NCBI RefSeq assembly: GCF_001787335.1
Contig: NZ_CP014674.1
Location: forward strand, 2,212,501 to 2,276,500
Length of the DNA: 64,000 nt
Direction of reading: 5' to 3'
DNA from: Kozakia baliensis
GTDB taxonomy: Bacteria; Pseudomonadota; Alphaproteobacteria; Acetobacterales; Acetobacteraceae
Part shown: positions 28,144 to 38,281 of the stretch, piece after piece
Numbering within the stretch: the first letter of the stretch is position 1
Layout of the letters: each line of letters begins with the position of its first letter
The notes under the pieces: generated by a model
Told to the model about the DNA's origin: nothing
What the model saw: the letters and a program-made list of their open reading frames with translations, nothing else
The model's database searches: none
Made by a program: the position numbers and the translations under genes

Positions 28144-29086
28144 ATGCCACCGTTCAAAAACGCTTTGGCAGACTGCATTGTTCGCCGCTTGCACCCCCGT
28201 TGCCCGAGCCGATGGAACATCGCAGACCAAAGCGAGTCACGCCGTCATCGCGTCGAACGGCACGATTAACGTCCATGGTTTAAGTGAAGAAGAAATCCGG
28301 CATTCGGTCGAACAACTGACCGCCACGCCTTGGTATAAACAGCTTAGCCGATGGGATACGTCACTTTGCCCTCTGATCGTCGGCTTGCCGGAGCCGTTCA
28401 AGGGCATCGTTTTCGATCATATCCAGCGCACCGCCACGATGGTGATGGGAACACGTCCGAAGCACTGCACCAAAAACAACGCCATTATTGCAGTCACGCA
28501 GGACGGCACCCAAACTTTCGATGAAATCTACAAAAGGATGCCAGCCCTCGGCCAGGGCTTCGATTCGCTTGGATATTTCAAAAGCGACCAAACTACCCCT
28601 GACAAATACGATGTCAGCTTGCTGCGAGAACCTAGGCCGGTCCGATGGTATCGCGGCGTTACCACGGATCTCGCAGATGGCGTGGTCGGCAGAATGATCA
28701 ATCTGTCCAATGGCCGACGGGTAGCAAGTATTGTTTCTTACGGTGATCGCGGCATCTTGACGCAAAAAGACACTATCTCCCGCACCTCCTCGCTTATTCT
28801 TATCGTCGATCTTCCCCGCGCCGCAGGCCCGACATGGGGTCAGCTTGCCGATTATATTGCCTTCGTTACGCTCGCATCCCCAGGCTTAGGCGAAACGTTC
28901 AGTCGCACTTCCATCATGAGCCTATTCAATGGCGGCCATTTCCAGAGCACTGCTCCGACACGTCTCACGAACTTCGATATCGCAATGCTCAAATCGCTTT
29001 ATAAAGCCGACAACGACGTGGAAGCGCACGACGAACAGGCCCAAATCGCCCACGACGTCACGCACGCCCTGGCCCGTCAGGAGTAA
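28144..29086 (+). pseudogene. Exported protein of unknown function, frameshifted in an A5 run near the start
   Basis: The ATG at 28144 has a GGAGG site 10 bases upstream but meets a stop after 41 codons. The long open frame lies one frame over and has no good start. If one A of the five at 28156-28160 is removed, the two join and give a 313-residue protein with a clean signal peptide (MPPFKTLWQTALFAACTP, cleavage after ARA). The mature part is not recognised; it has CPLIVGLPEPFKGIVFD, RWYRGVTTDLADGVVGRMIN and YIAFVTLASPGLGETFSRT. It may be a real frameshift, a sequencing error, or programmed slippage. argC converges just behind it. Confidence 0.75.
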
Positions 29087-29096
29087 GCCAACCGAC

Positions 29097-29123
29097 ATGC
29101 CGGGAACCTTAAATTCCCAGCAT
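29097..29123. terminator. Candidate bidirectional terminator between exported protein gene and argC
   Basis: ATGC-C-GGGAA and TTCCC-A-GCAT pair across a 7-base loop; the structure overlaps the argC stop codon. No strong T-run is seen, so confidence is limited. Confidence 0.4.
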
Positions 29124-30008
29124 CAACCGAAGGTTCTGGATCGCGGCACCGGACGCGCCCTTGCCTAAATTATCCAACCGCGCCGTCAGCAACGCATGCC
29201 GATGCCCTTCATGGCCATGCACGCGCAATTCCATCGCGTCGGAATCCGCCAGAGCCGCCGCGTCCAGGCGCGGCAAATCGGGCGATTCCACACGCACCTG
29301 CACACTCTCGGCATAAGCCGCCCGCAAGGTCGAATCCAAATCCGCCACCGTCACGTGTCCTGGCAGCGCATCTAGGTGCAATGGAATCGAGACGATCATG
29401 CCCTGAGCGAAATGCCCGATCGACGGCACGAAAAGCGGGCGGCGCGTCAGCCCGCTATAATACTGAATTTCCGGCACATGCTTGTGCGCAAGCGTCAGCC
29501 CATACAGTTCGAAAGCCGGGCCGCCCTGCGCCTCATGCGCCTCGATCTCCGAGCGCCCGCCCCCGCTATAGCCACTCACGGCATTGATCGTGACCGGAAA
29601 ATCCGCCGGAACCAGCCCTGCTGAAATCAACGGGCGCAACAGCGCGATCGCGCCGGTCGGGTAACAGCCCGGATTGGCCACGCGCTTGGCGCGCGCGATT
29701 CGCGCCGGTTGCTCGTCGCTCAATTCGGGAAAACCATATTCCCAATCCGGCGCGAGACGATGCGCCGTACTCGCATCCAGAAAACGTACATGATCCAGCG
29801 GCGCGGCCAGCGCCACCGCCTCGCGCGCGGCATCGTCCGGCAGGCACAGCACCACCAAGTCCGCCTGACGCATCATTTCCAAGCGCGCCTGCGCGTCCTT
29901 GCGCTGGGCCGGATCGATGGAAATCACCTCCACCGGCACGGTTTCCAAACGCTGGCGAATGCCAAGCCCGGTGGTTCCCGCCTCACCGTCAATGAAAACC
30001 CGCGCCAT
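29109..30008 (-). CDS. argC: N-acetyl-gamma-glutamyl-phosphate reductase (type 2)
   Basis: Third step of arginine synthesis: NADPH reduction of N-acetylglutamyl phosphate. The protein starts [20 protein letters not shown], a Rossmann nucleotide site, and has [16 protein letters not shown] with the catalytic cysteine, then VSGYSGGGR and the histidine region [11 protein letters not shown]. The length of 299 residues fits the short type 2 ArgC. I prefer the Met of MARVF, since AGGA lies 9 bases before it; an ATG three codons earlier abuts that site. It stands alone, divergent from the amino acid permease. Confidence 0.95.
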   Translation of the reverse strand: MARVFIDGEAGTTGLGIRQRLETVPVEVISIDPAQRKDAQARLEMMRQADLVVLCLPDDAAREAVALAAPLDHVRFLDASTAHRLAPDWEYGFPELSDEQPARIARAKRVANPGCYPTGAIALLRPLISAGLVPADFPVTINAVSGYSGGGRSEIEAHEAQGGPAFELYGLTLAHKHVPEIQYYSGLTRRPLFVPSIGHFAQGMIVSIPLHLDALPGHVTVADLDSTLRAAYAESVQVRVESPDLPRLDAAALADSDAMELRVHGHEGHRHALLTARLDNLGKGASGAAIQNLRLMLGI

Positions 30009-30061
30009 GAAGTTCATTCCTATATAAAAATGTTTCGGGACTAGACGCGCCTAGCCTCAGA

Positions 30062-31465
30062 GTGTCTGATCTGCAAGATATGAGCAACAACGCTACAATC
30101 CAACCGTCAGCCGCTCCATCATCATCAGACGAAGGCGGCAAGCTCAACGACCGGCATATCGCCATGATCGCTCTCGGCGGCGTGGTCGGCGCGGGGCTGT
30201 TCATTGGCAGTTCCGCCGCCATCGCCGCCGCCGGGCCCGCGATCTTGCTTACCTATATCGCCACTGGCCTGCTCGTCGTCATCGTCATGCGTATGTTGGG
30301 CGAAATGCTGCTTGCCCGCCCCGGCATCGGCACTTTCGTCGATTGCATCCGCGTGGCCCATGGTAACGGCGCGGGTTTCGTCTCGGGCTGGCTTTACTGG
30401 ATGTTCTGGGTCGTCACCATCGGCACCGAAGCCATCGGTGGGGCGATTTTGCTTCAGGAATGGCTCCCTCTGCCGATCTGGATTCTGGCTCCGGCCCTCA
30501 TCGTCGCGGTCAACCTCATCAATCTCGCCGCTGTGGATTTATTCGGCGAGTGTGAATTCTGGCTCTCCCTCATCAAAGTCGCCGCTCTGGTCGCCTTCTG
30601 CGCGGTCAGCCTGCTCAGCCTCATCCATTTCATCGGCCCTCATGCCGATATCGCCGCCAACCTCACCAGTGGCGGCGGCCCGTTGCCGCACGGCTTCGGC
30701 GCGGTGCTGGCAGCAGTTCCCACCGTGTTGTTTTCCATGATGGGATCAGAATCGGCCACCGTCGCCGCCGCCGAATCCGAAAACGCCCAGAGCAATCTGG
30801 CGCGCGTCACCCGCACCATCGGCGCACGCATCACTCTTTTCTATCTGCTTTCGGCAGCGCTTATCCTCTGCCTGGTGCCCTGGACGAGCATCCACCCCGG
30901 TTATTCGCCCTTCGTCACCGTCATGCACAGCATTGGCATTCCAGGGGCCACGCTTATCATGCAGATCGTCGTGTTCAGCGCGATCCTCTCTTGCCTCAAT
31001 TCCAGCATCTACATCACCTCGCGCACTGTACGTGGCTTGGCCGAACAGGGCGATGCACCCAATAGTTTCGCCGTGCTTTCGAGCCGCCAAGTGCCGCAAC
31101 GGGCGGTCACGTTCTCCAGCTTGATCGGTCTCGTCGTCGCCTTCTGCTCCATCCTCTCGCCCGGGCTGATCTTCGCCTTTCTGCTCGGTTCGACCGGCGC
31201 GGTTATCCTGCTGATCTATGGGCTTTTGGTTTCTTCCCATCGCATTTTCCGAAAAGCCGATCCTACCAATCCCGCCTTCACTCTTCCTTTCGGCTCAGCG
31301 CTCAACATCGGCACGATCACCGGCGTCGGCATCGTTATCGCCACCATGTTCGCGGAGCCCACTCAACGCAGCACTATTCTGGCAAGCCTTTTGAGTGTCG
31401 CGGCGTTTTCTGCTCTTTATGTCATTCGTCGCCCCAAGAGCATCGCTTCGAAACGGACGACATAA
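30062..31465 (+). CDS. Amino acid permease (APC superfamily, AAT/GABA permease type)
   Basis: An inner-membrane proton-coupled amino acid importer of 467 residues with about 12 helices. The first helix carries the family signature IAMIALGGVVGAGLFIGSSA with the unwound glycines, then MRMLGEMLLARPGIGTFVD and GFVSGWLYWMFWV. The start is taken at GTG; an ATG six codons in is also possible. The 42 residues before the first helix are polar. Substrate cannot be told. The divergent neighbour is argC, so uptake of a basic amino acid is conceivable but unproven. Confidence 0.9.
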   Translation: MSDLQDMSNNATIQPSAAPSSSDEGGKLNDRHIAMIALGGVVGAGLFIGSSAAIAAAGPAILLTYIATGLLVVIVMRMLGEMLLARPGIGTFVDCIRVAHGNGAGFVSGWLYWMFWVVTIGTEAIGGAILLQEWLPLPIWILAPALIVAVNLINLAAVDLFGECEFWLSLIKVAALVAFCAVSLLSLIHFIGPHADIAANLTSGGGPLPHGFGAVLAAVPTVLFSMMGSESATVAAAESENAQSNLARVTRTIGARITLFYLLSAALILCLVPWTSIHPGYSPFVTVMHSIGIPGATLIMQIVVFSAILSCLNSSIYITSRTVRGLAEQGDAPNSFAVLSSRQVPQRAVTFSSLIGLVVAFCSILSPGLIFAFLLGSTGAVILLIYGLLVSSHRIFRKADPTNPAFTLPFGSALNIGTITGVGIVIATMFAEPTQRSTILASLLSVAAFSALYVIRRPKSIASKRTT

Positions 31466-31529
31466 CGCAGGATTGACCCGCACGACGGATCTGGGCAAAC
31501 GCCCCGCAGTCGCCAGCAGGAGGAACACC

Positions 31530-32384
31530 ATGAAACGGATTGCCACCATATTGTGCGGCAGCGTCGCGGCGCTCACCCTAAACATCGCCCACGCTCAAAA
31601 GGCGGCAACCCAACCCACGCCGCAGCCCACTTCCCCTTCCAAAGCCGCAGTTCCGCAAACCGCGCCTCAAGCTGCTCCCTCGCCAGCCATCGCGGCCATT
31701 CAAGCCGCACTCGCCAATCCGGACCGTCCCGCCGCCGATACGGCGCGCGACGCCCAGCGCCACGCTTCCGAATTGCTTGCCTTCGCCGGCATCAAGCAAG
31801 GCGATTATGTGGCCGATCTCATGCCGGGCAGCGGCTATTTCACGCGTATCTTCAGCAATATCGTCGGCCCCAATGGCCATGTTTATGGCGTCGTCCCGGT
31901 GGAATTGCTCGCCCGTTACCCTAAGATGGCCGATAGCCCGAAGGCGCTGTCCATCAATCCCGCCTTCGCCAACACCTCCGCCGTCATCACCCCCATCATC
32001 GATTTCAGCGTCGATAAACCGCTCGATGTCGTCTGGACTTCCCAGAACTACCACGACGTTTACGGCACGCTTGGCGCGGACTCCGCCCAACGCATGGACC
32101 GCGCCATTTTCCAGGCTCTCAAGCCCGGCGGCACCTTCATCGTGATCGACCACGTCGCCTCGCCCGCCAATGCTTCCACCGCGCCGACGACGCTGCATCG
32201 CATCGATCCCGCCCTCATCATCAAGGAAGTGCAGGATGCCGGCTTCACGCTCGAAGCCCAGAGCGACGTGCTGCGCAACCCCGCCGATAACCACACTCTT
32301 AAAGTGTTCGATCCCGCCATTCGTGGCCAGACGGATCAGGTCGTCCTGAAATTCCGCAAGCCCGCGCCCAAAAAATCCGCCTGA
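31530..32384 (+). CDS. Exported class I SAM-dependent methyltransferase-like protein
   Basis: The 284-residue protein begins MKRIATILCGSVAALTLNIA with a signal peptide cut after AHA, then a Gln/Pro/Ala-rich linker. The methyltransferase-like core has YVADLMPGSGYFTRIFSNIV in the SAM glycine-loop position and PGGTFIVIDHVASP as a later strand; this is the COG4798 type. Since SAM is not expected in the periplasm, the real activity is unclear. Start set by the ATG with CAGGAGG seven bases upstream; the frame is open further up. Confidence 0.83.
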   Translation: MKRIATILCGSVAALTLNIAHAQKAATQPTPQPTSPSKAAVPQTAPQAAPSPAIAAIQAALANPDRPAADTARDAQRHASELLAFAGIKQGDYVADLMPGSGYFTRIFSNIVGPNGHVYGVVPVELLARYPKMADSPKALSINPAFANTSAVITPIIDFSVDKPLDVVWTSQNYHDVYGTLGADSAQRMDRAIFQALKPGGTFIVIDHVASPANASTAPTTLHRIDPALIIKEVQDAGFTLEAQSDVLRNPADNHTLKVFDPAIRGQTDQVVLKFRKPAPKKSA

Positions 32385-32426
32385 TCCCGACCACCGCCTT
32401 ATTGGCCACAATCTGACCGGAACCTC

Positions 32427-33215
32427 ATGAGCGCCGCCAGCGAACTCGACCGTCTCATCTCCATCATGGTCCGCCTGCGCGACCCCGAAACAGGCTGCCC
32501 GTGGGATAAAGTCCAGACTCACGCCACGATCGCTCCCTTCGCGATCGAGGAAGCCTATGAGGTGATGGACGCCATCGCCCGCAACGACGATCAAGCCCTG
32601 CCGGACGAACTCGGGGATTTGCTCTTGCAAGTCGTCTATCAGGCGCGCATCGGCGAAGAGGAAGGCCGTTTCGATTTCGCCACCATCGCCAAAACCATTG
32701 CCGACAAGATGGTGCGCCGCCATCCCCACGTTTTCGGCGATGCCGCGCTGGACCCCGATCTTTGGGAGCGCAACAAAGCCGCCGAACGCGCCTCGAAATC
32801 GGAATATGGAGCGTTGGCCGGGATCGCACCCGCATTGCCCGCCCTTATCCGTGCGGAAAAAATCGGCAAACGCGCGTCCCGCGTGGGTTTCGATTGGGGC
32901 ACGCCCGAGGAAGTCATCGACAAGATCGGCGAGGAGTTGGAAGAAGTCCGCGCGGAACTTCCCGAAGCCTCGCGCGACCGCCTTGAGGACGAAATTGGAG
33001 ACGTCCTGTTCACCGTCGCCAATCTCGCCCGCAAACTCGGCCTCGACCCCGAAGCCTGCCTACGCCGTGGGAACGATAAATTCACCCGACGCTTCCAAGC
33101 GATGGAACATAACCTCGCCCGCACAGGCAAAAGTCTCGCCGATCAGAAACTAGAAACAATGGAAGCGCTTTGGCAGCAGGTGAAACGCGAACTCGCGGCT
33201 GAACAACCAAGCTGA
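32427..33215 (+). CDS. mazG: Nucleoside triphosphate pyrophosphohydrolase
   Basis: Hydrolyses NTPs or dNTPs to the monophosphate and pyrophosphate, a house-cleaning role. The 262-residue protein has two MazG domains: the first with LRDPETGCPWDKVQTHATIA, EEAYEVMDAI and DELGDLLLQVVYQA (metal-binding E..E...D), the second around EELEEVRAELPEASRDRLED and DEIGDVLFTVANLARKLG. Length is normal for the two-domain E. coli type. Confidence 0.96.
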   Translation: MSAASELDRLISIMVRLRDPETGCPWDKVQTHATIAPFAIEEAYEVMDAIARNDDQALPDELGDLLLQVVYQARIGEEEGRFDFATIAKTIADKMVRRHPHVFGDAALDPDLWERNKAAERASKSEYGALAGIAPALPALIRAEKIGKRASRVGFDWGTPEEVIDKIGEELEEVRAELPEASRDRLEDEIGDVLFTVANLARKLGLDPEACLRRGNDKFTRRFQAMEHNLARTGKSLADQKLETMEALWQQVKRELAAEQPS

Positions 33216-33240
33216 CGCCCTCGTTATTCGGATCGCTGTC

Positions 33241-34605
33241 ATGATCAGCCTCTTCGAACTCTTCAAGATCGGCCTCGGCCCTTCCTCGTCCCACACTGTC
33301 GGGCCGATGCGCGCCGCGCGCGATTTCATCGCCAGCCTTGAAGCGGAAGAAATCGCCCGCCTCGACCGCCTCAAAACCACGCTCTACGGTTCCCTCGCCT
33401 GGACCGGCATCGGTCACGCCACCGATAAAGCCGTCATCCTGGGTCTGGCCGGTTGCGCTCCAGATGAGATCGACCCTGACGACGCCGAGCGCCGCGCCGA
33501 CGATATCGGACGTGCAAAATCACTTCCCCTCGGGAAGCGCACCATTTCGTTCGAACCGGCGCGCGATATCGTCTTCGATTACGAGACGATTCCGGCCCAT
33601 CACCCCAACACTCTGGCCTTCGAAGCATTGGACGCACAGGGCGTTCCCCTCGCCACCGCCCGTTTCTGCTCCATCGGCGGCGGTTTCGTCGTGCCGGAAG
33701 AAGCCGTCGGCACTCTCTCCGCGCCGAGCGAAGCGGTTCCGTACGATTTCCACAACGCCACGCAATTGCTCGATATATCCCGCCAGACCGGATTGAGCAT
33801 CGCGCAAATCGTCCGGGCCAATGAGGCCGCTCTGCGCCCACCTGCTGAAATCGACGCTTATCTGGACCGTATCATCGACGCCATGATGGCCTGCATCGAT
33901 CGCGGCATGACCCAAACCGGCCTTCTGCCCGGCCGTTTGAAAGTGCGCCGCCGCGCCGCCGCCCTTCATGAACGTCTGTTGGACGACCGCACCAGCAATC
34001 AACGCCCACCGCATGAGATCATGGATTGGGTCAGCCTGTTCGCGATTGCCGTGAATGAGGAGAACGCCGCAGGCGGGCGTGTCGTCACAGCGCCCACCAA
34101 TGGCGCGGCTGGCGTGATCCCCGCCGTGCTGCGCTATTACCGCGATTTCTATCCCACCGCCTCCCGCACCGGGCTACACGATTTTCTCCTCACCGCCACC
34201 GCCATCGGCGGATTGTTCAAACGCAACGCCTCCATTTCCGGCGCGGAAGTCGGCTGCCAGGGCGAGGTCGGCGTGGCTTCATCCATGGCGGCGGCAGGGC
34301 TGGCCGCCGCCCTCGGCGCGGAGAGCGCCCTCGTTGAAAACGCCGCCGAAATCGGCATGGAACATCATTTGGGCATGACGTGTGACCCGGTCGGCGGACT
34401 CGTGCAGATCCCTTGCATCGAACGCAACGCCTTCGGCGCGATCAAGGCCATCAACGCGGCTTCCCTCGCTATGCGCGGCGATGGCGCACATCATGTCTCG
34501 TTAGATCAGGTTATTCAAACCATGCGCGAGACCGGGGCGGATATGAGCCATCGCTACAAGGAAACCTCGCTCGGCGGCCTCGCCGTCAATTTTCCGGAAT
34601 GTTGA
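33241..34605 (+). CDS. sdaA: L-serine ammonia-lyase (iron-sulfur)
   Basis: Turns L-serine to pyruvate and ammonia with a [4Fe-4S] cluster. The 454-residue single chain has [20 protein letters not shown] at the start, the central [19 protein letters not shown], and cluster cysteines in [27 protein letters not shown]. The start is 25 bases after mazG stop, so probably co-transcribed with it. A weak hairpin with a T-run follows it. Confidence 0.96.
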   Translation: MISLFELFKIGLGPSSSHTVGPMRAARDFIASLEAEEIARLDRLKTTLYGSLAWTGIGHATDKAVILGLAGCAPDEIDPDDAERRADDIGRAKSLPLGKRTISFEPARDIVFDYETIPAHHPNTLAFEALDAQGVPLATARFCSIGGGFVVPEEAVGTLSAPSEAVPYDFHNATQLLDISRQTGLSIAQIVRANEAALRPPAEIDAYLDRIIDAMMACIDRGMTQTGLLPGRLKVRRRAAALHERLLDDRTSNQRPPHEIMDWVSLFAIAVNEENAAGGRVVTAPTNGAAGVIPAVLRYYRDFYPTASRTGLHDFLLTATAIGGLFKRNASISGAEVGCQGEVGVASSMAAAGLAAALGAESALVENAAEIGMEHHLGMTCDPVGGLVQIPCIERNAFGAIKAINAASLAMRGDGAHHVSLDQVIQTMRETGADMSHRYKETSLGGLAVNFPEC

Positions 34606-34629
34606 AACGCGGCACACGATTCCGGCATC

Positions 34630-34648
34630 GCACGAAGATGTGCTTTTT
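34630..34648 (+). terminator. Weak candidate terminator after sdaA
   Basis: A 4-bp GCAC / GTGC stem with a 6-base loop is followed by TTTTT, 25 bases after the sdaA stop. The stem is short, so it may only reduce read-through into sucC. Confidence 0.4.
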
Positions 34649-34705
34649 GCCGCCTTCAGCATCGGATAAGCCGTTTTCATAACTGACCGGCCCTGGGGCG
34701 GAAGA

Positions 34706-35905
34706 ATGAACATTCACGAATATCAGGCCAAAGAGCTATTGCGTTCCTATGGCGCACCCATTCCACGCGGCATTGTCGTCAACTCACCCAACGAAGCGCG
34801 CGAAGCCGCCAAGGAATTGGGAGAAAGCCCTTTCGTCATCAAAGCCCAAATCCATGCGGGTGGACGTGGCAAAGGACATTACATCGGCGAACCTGCTTGC
34901 AGCGGCGTGCGCATGGTCAAAACACCCGAAGAAGCCAAGGCCGCCGCCTATGAGATGCTCGACCGCCCCCTCGTCACGAAACAGACCGGCCCCAAGGGCC
35001 GCATCGTGCGCAAACTCTATATCGAAGCTGGCAGCGCCATTGCCCATGAATATTATCTCTCGATCCTGATCGACCATACAGAACGCCGTATCGTCATCGT
35101 CGCCTCCGATGCGGGCGGCATGAGCATCGAAGACGTCGCGCAGGAAACGCCCGAACGCATCCATAAATTGTGGATCGACCCTGCCCTGGGCCTGGCGGAT
35201 CATCAATCCCGCGAACTCGCCGTAGCGCTGCGCCTTCAGGCCGCGCAAATCAACCAATTCGCCGATATCGTTCGCGCCCTCTATACCGCTTTCACCACGC
35301 TCGACGCCTCACTCATCGAAATCAACCCGCTCGTAACGACGCAAAACGGCGCGCTTCTCGTGCTCGACGCCAAAATGGGCTTCGACGATAACGGCTTGTT
35401 CCGCCACAAAAACATCCGCGAATTACGCGATCCGAACGAGGAAGACCCGCGCGAGCAGGAAGCCGCGCGTTTCGGCCTGTCCTATGTCGGCATGGACGGC
35501 ACCATCGGCTGCATGGTCAACGGCGCGGGCCTCGCCATGGCCACGATGGACATCATTCATGAGGAAGGCGAATCCCCCGCCAATTTCCTCGATGTAGGCG
35601 GCGGCGCCTCTCGGGAGAAAGTCGGGGCAGCGTTTCGTATCCTGCTGGAAGACCCCCGCATCGAAGGCATTCTAGTCAATATCTTCGGCGGCATCATGCG
35701 GTGCGATATCATCGCCGACGCCGTCATTTCCGCCTGCCGCGAAGTGGGGCTGAAAATTCCGTTGGTCATCCGCTTGGCGGGCACCAACGTGGAGGAAGGT
35801 GCGGCCATGATCGAAAAATCAGGACTAAACCTTACCGCCGCCACCGATCTGGGCGATGCGGCCCGCAAAATCGTTGCCGCCGTCCGGGCGCGGAGAGGTG
35901 CATAA
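34706..35905 (+). CDS. sucC: Succinate--CoA ligase (ADP-forming) beta subunit
   Basis: ATP-grasp subunit of the TCA-cycle enzyme making succinate and ATP from succinyl-CoA. It shows [20 protein letters not shown], the ATP-binding [21 protein letters not shown], and [17 protein letters not shown] with FLDVGGGA. The length of 399 fits. A GCCCTGGGGCGGAAGA stretch upstream holds a GGA-type ribosome site. The stop overlaps the next start (TAATG). Malate-CoA ligase (MtkA) is a close paralogue and cannot be fully excluded by eye. Confidence 0.93.
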   Translation: MNIHEYQAKELLRSYGAPIPRGIVVNSPNEAREAAKELGESPFVIKAQIHAGGRGKGHYIGEPACSGVRMVKTPEEAKAAAYEMLDRPLVTKQTGPKGRIVRKLYIEAGSAIAHEYYLSILIDHTERRIVIVASDAGGMSIEDVAQETPERIHKLWIDPALGLADHQSRELAVALRLQAAQINQFADIVRALYTAFTTLDASLIEINPLVTTQNGALLVLDAKMGFDDNGLFRHKNIRELRDPNEEDPREQEAARFGLSYVGMDGTIGCMVNGAGLAMATMDIIHEEGESPANFLDVGGGASREKVGAAFRILLEDPRIEGILVNIFGGIMRCDIIADAVISACREVGLKIPLVIRLAGTNVEEGAAMIEKSGLNLTAATDLGDAARKIVAAVRARRGA

Positions 35906-36780
35906 TGGCCATTCTCGTCGATCATGACACGCGCGTTCTGGTGCAAGGCTTCACCGGCGCACACGGAACCTTCCATTCCGAACAATGCCTTGCTTACGGC
36001 ACGAAAATCATCGGTGGCGTGACGCCGGGCCGGGGCGGTCAAACCCATCTGGGCCTACCGGTGTTCGACACCGTGGCCCAAGCCCGCCGCACCGGCCCAA
36101 TCGACGCCACGGTCATCTATGTTCCGCCCGCCAAAGCCGCAGACGCCATTCTGGAAGCCATCGCCGACGAAATCGGCCTTATCGTCTGCATTACGGAAGG
36201 CATTCCGGTGCAGGACATGCTACGGGTCCGCACCGCGCTGGACCGGTCCGGCAGCATCCTGATCGGCCCGAACTGCCCCGGCGTCATTACGCCCGAAGCC
36301 TGCAAAATCGGTATCATGCCCGGCCCGATTCATCGTCGCGGCCATGTCGGCATCGTCTCGCGTTCCGGCACCCTCACTTATGAAGCCGTCGCCCAAACTA
36401 CGGCGCTTGGCATGGGCCAAAGCACCAGTGTCGGCATCGGCGGGGACCCGATCAAAGGCCTCGATTTCGTCGATGTGCTGGAACGTTTCCTGGCCGATCC
36501 CGAAACCCAATCCATTATCCTGATCGGCGAAATCGGTGGAGCATCGGAAGCCGAAGCGGCGGCCTTCCTGCGCGAGAGCAAAACCAAAAAACCCGTCGTG
36601 GCGCTGGTGGCGGGTGCCACCGCGCCGCCGGGCCGCCGCATGGGTCATGCCGGAGCCGTCATCTCAAGCGGCACCGAAACCGCGGCCGCGAAAATAGAGG
36701 CGCTGCGGAGCGCGGGCGTGCATATCGCGCCGAACCCTGCCGAACTCGGCACGACGCTACAAAAAGTGCTGCGCGCCTAA
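35905..36780 (+). CDS. sucD: Succinate--CoA ligase alpha subunit
   Basis: CoA-binding, phosphohistidine-carrying partner of SucC. It starts [20 protein letters not shown] with the CoA site, has [32 protein letters not shown] and the active histidine in [11 protein letters not shown]. The length of 291 is normal. The start is chosen by the TAATG overlap with sucC and the family N-terminus; the frame is open further upstream within sucC but in a different frame of that gene. Confidence 0.94.
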   Translation: MAILVDHDTRVLVQGFTGAHGTFHSEQCLAYGTKIIGGVTPGRGGQTHLGLPVFDTVAQARRTGPIDATVIYVPPAKAADAILEAIADEIGLIVCITEGIPVQDMLRVRTALDRSGSILIGPNCPGVITPEACKIGIMPGPIHRRGHVGIVSRSGTLTYEAVAQTTALGMGQSTSVGIGGDPIKGLDFVDVLERFLADPETQSIILIGEIGGASEAEAAAFLRESKTKKPVVALVAGATAPPGRRMGHAGAVISSGTETAAAKIEALRSAGVHIAPNPAELGTTLQKVLRA

Positions 36781-36844
36781 ACGCCTTCCGGCGGATTGCG
36801 GCGCAAAGTTGCATCCGCCAGCAACAAACCGCATGATAAGCGCC

Positions 36845-36997
36845 GATGGTCCCCGGCGACGGGGGTAAAAGGGAACGCGGTGCAAGGCCGCGGCTGCCCC
36901 CGCAACTGTCATCGGTAAGCCGCGCGCCCTGAAGCCACTGGAGAAATCCGGGAAGGCGGCGCAAGGCCATGACCCGTAAGCCAGGAGACCTGCCATC
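36845..36997 (+). promoter_or_regulatory. Cobalamin riboswitch upstream of the Ni/Co transporter
   Basis: The conserved landmarks appear in order: GGGAACGCGGTGCAAGGCCG, GGCTGCCCCCGCAACTGT, GGTAAGC, AAGCCACTGG, and the B12 box AAGCCAGGAGACCTGCC at 36978-36994. A perfect 8-bp hairpin TGAGCGCG / CGCGCTCA (36999-37022) follows and may be part of the expression platform; it has no T-run. The next gene is a cobalt/nickel permease 135 bases away, so cobalamin would repress cobalt uptake. Confidence 0.95.
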
Positions 36998-37128
36998 GTG
37001 AGCGCGTCATTCGTCGCGCTCAGGACGTCAACGCCATCACGCCGGGCGGGGTGCCCTGGTGCAGCGCCGGTTCTCCGTAGCCAGCGCAAGATGGCCGAGA
37101 CAAATGACGTCTTGCAGGAAACTCTGGC

Positions 37129-38178
37129 ATGTCCGCCGCCGCTTCTACCCCTCCTCCCTTACGGCACCGCATCACCGGCATTTATCTTTTCCTCGCTGCT
37201 TTTAATCTCGGCGCATGGATTTGGGCTTTTATCGTCTTCCACGCTCAGCCCTTTCTGCTCGGCACCGGGCTTCTGGCCTATGGCTTCGGCCTGCGACATG
37301 CCGTGGATGCCGATCATATCGCCTCTATCGACAACGTGACGCGCAAATTGATGCAGGAGGGCAAGCGCCCCGTTAGCGTCGGACTGTTCTTCGCACTCGG
37401 CCACGCCACCGTGGTTGTTATCGTGGCAGCTCTCGTCGCCCTCACCGCTTCCGCCATGCGAAACCGCATCGACGGTTGGAAAGAGATCGGCGGCCTGATC
37501 GCCACCGGCTCCTCCGCTCTGTTCTTGTTCCTCATCGCCGCCATGAACATCATGATCTTGCGTGGCGTCTGGACGGCTTTCCGGCAGGTGCGCGCGGGCA
37601 AACCCTATAATCCGAACGATCTCGACCTTTTACTCAACGATCGCGGCCTCCTGGCGCGTATCTTCCGCCCCGTTTTCAAAATGGTCTCCCAAAGCTGGCA
37701 TATGTTCCCGGTGGGCTTCCTGTTCGGCTTGGGCTTCGACACCGCTACGGAAGTCAGCCTGCTGGGGCTCTCCGCTTCCCAGGCGACGCAAGGCGTTTCC
37801 GTCGCTGTCATCCTGGTCTTTCCCATGCTCTTCGCTGCAGGGATGGCTTTGGTGGATACGACGGATGGCATCCTGATGCTCGGCGCGTACGAATGGGCCT
37901 TCATCCGCCCTATCCGCAAATTGTACTATAATCTGGTCATCACCTTCGTCTCGGTTCTCGTCGCCTTGTTGATCGGCGGTATCGAAACGCTTGGTATTCT
38001 GGCCGAACATTTCGACCTTCACGGCCCGATCTGGAGCGCCGCGCAAAACCTCAACGAGAATTTCAATATGCTGGGCTTCGTTGTCATCGGAATTTTCGTC
38101 GCCGCCTGGCTGATCTCCATTCTGATCTACCGGCGCAACGGCTATGACAACCTGCCGGACCCTTCGCCTCAGGCCTGA
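37129..38178 (+). CDS. Nickel/cobalt permease, NiCoT (HoxN/NixA) family
   Basis: A 349-residue inner-membrane transporter for Ni2+ or Co2+ with eight helices. The signature in helix II is seen as FGLRHAVDADHIASIDNVTR (HxxxxDH), with LFFALGHATVVV and GFLFGLGFDTATEV as further family motifs. The cobalamin riboswitch upstream points to cobalt for corrinoid synthesis as its cargo. AGGA lies about 9 bases ahead of the ATG. Confidence 0.95.
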   Translation: MSAAASTPPPLRHRITGIYLFLAAFNLGAWIWAFIVFHAQPFLLGTGLLAYGFGLRHAVDADHIASIDNVTRKLMQEGKRPVSVGLFFALGHATVVVIVAALVALTASAMRNRIDGWKEIGGLIATGSSALFLFLIAAMNIMILRGVWTAFRQVRAGKPYNPNDLDLLLNDRGLLARIFRPVFKMVSQSWHMFPVGFLFGLGFDTATEVSLLGLSASQATQGVSVAVILVFPMLFAAGMALVDTTDGILMLGAYEWAFIRPIRKLYYNLVITFVSVLVALLIGGIETLGILAEHFDLHGPIWSAAQNLNENFNMLGFVVIGIFVAAWLISILIYRRNGYDNLPDPSPQA

Positions 38179-38281
38179 AATCCGTTTTTAACACTCACCA
38201 CCGCAACCGTTTGTAATCTCCCGCTGTTCTAGCCGTACGAAAAAGAATTAACGCGACGTTCATGTCGGCGGAGACGATTCC

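Noticed and set aside
31578-32729. 383-residue minus-strand frame over the methyltransferase and mazG genes
   Set aside because: Gly/Asp/Arg-rich shadow frame of two well-supported genes; no ribosome site.
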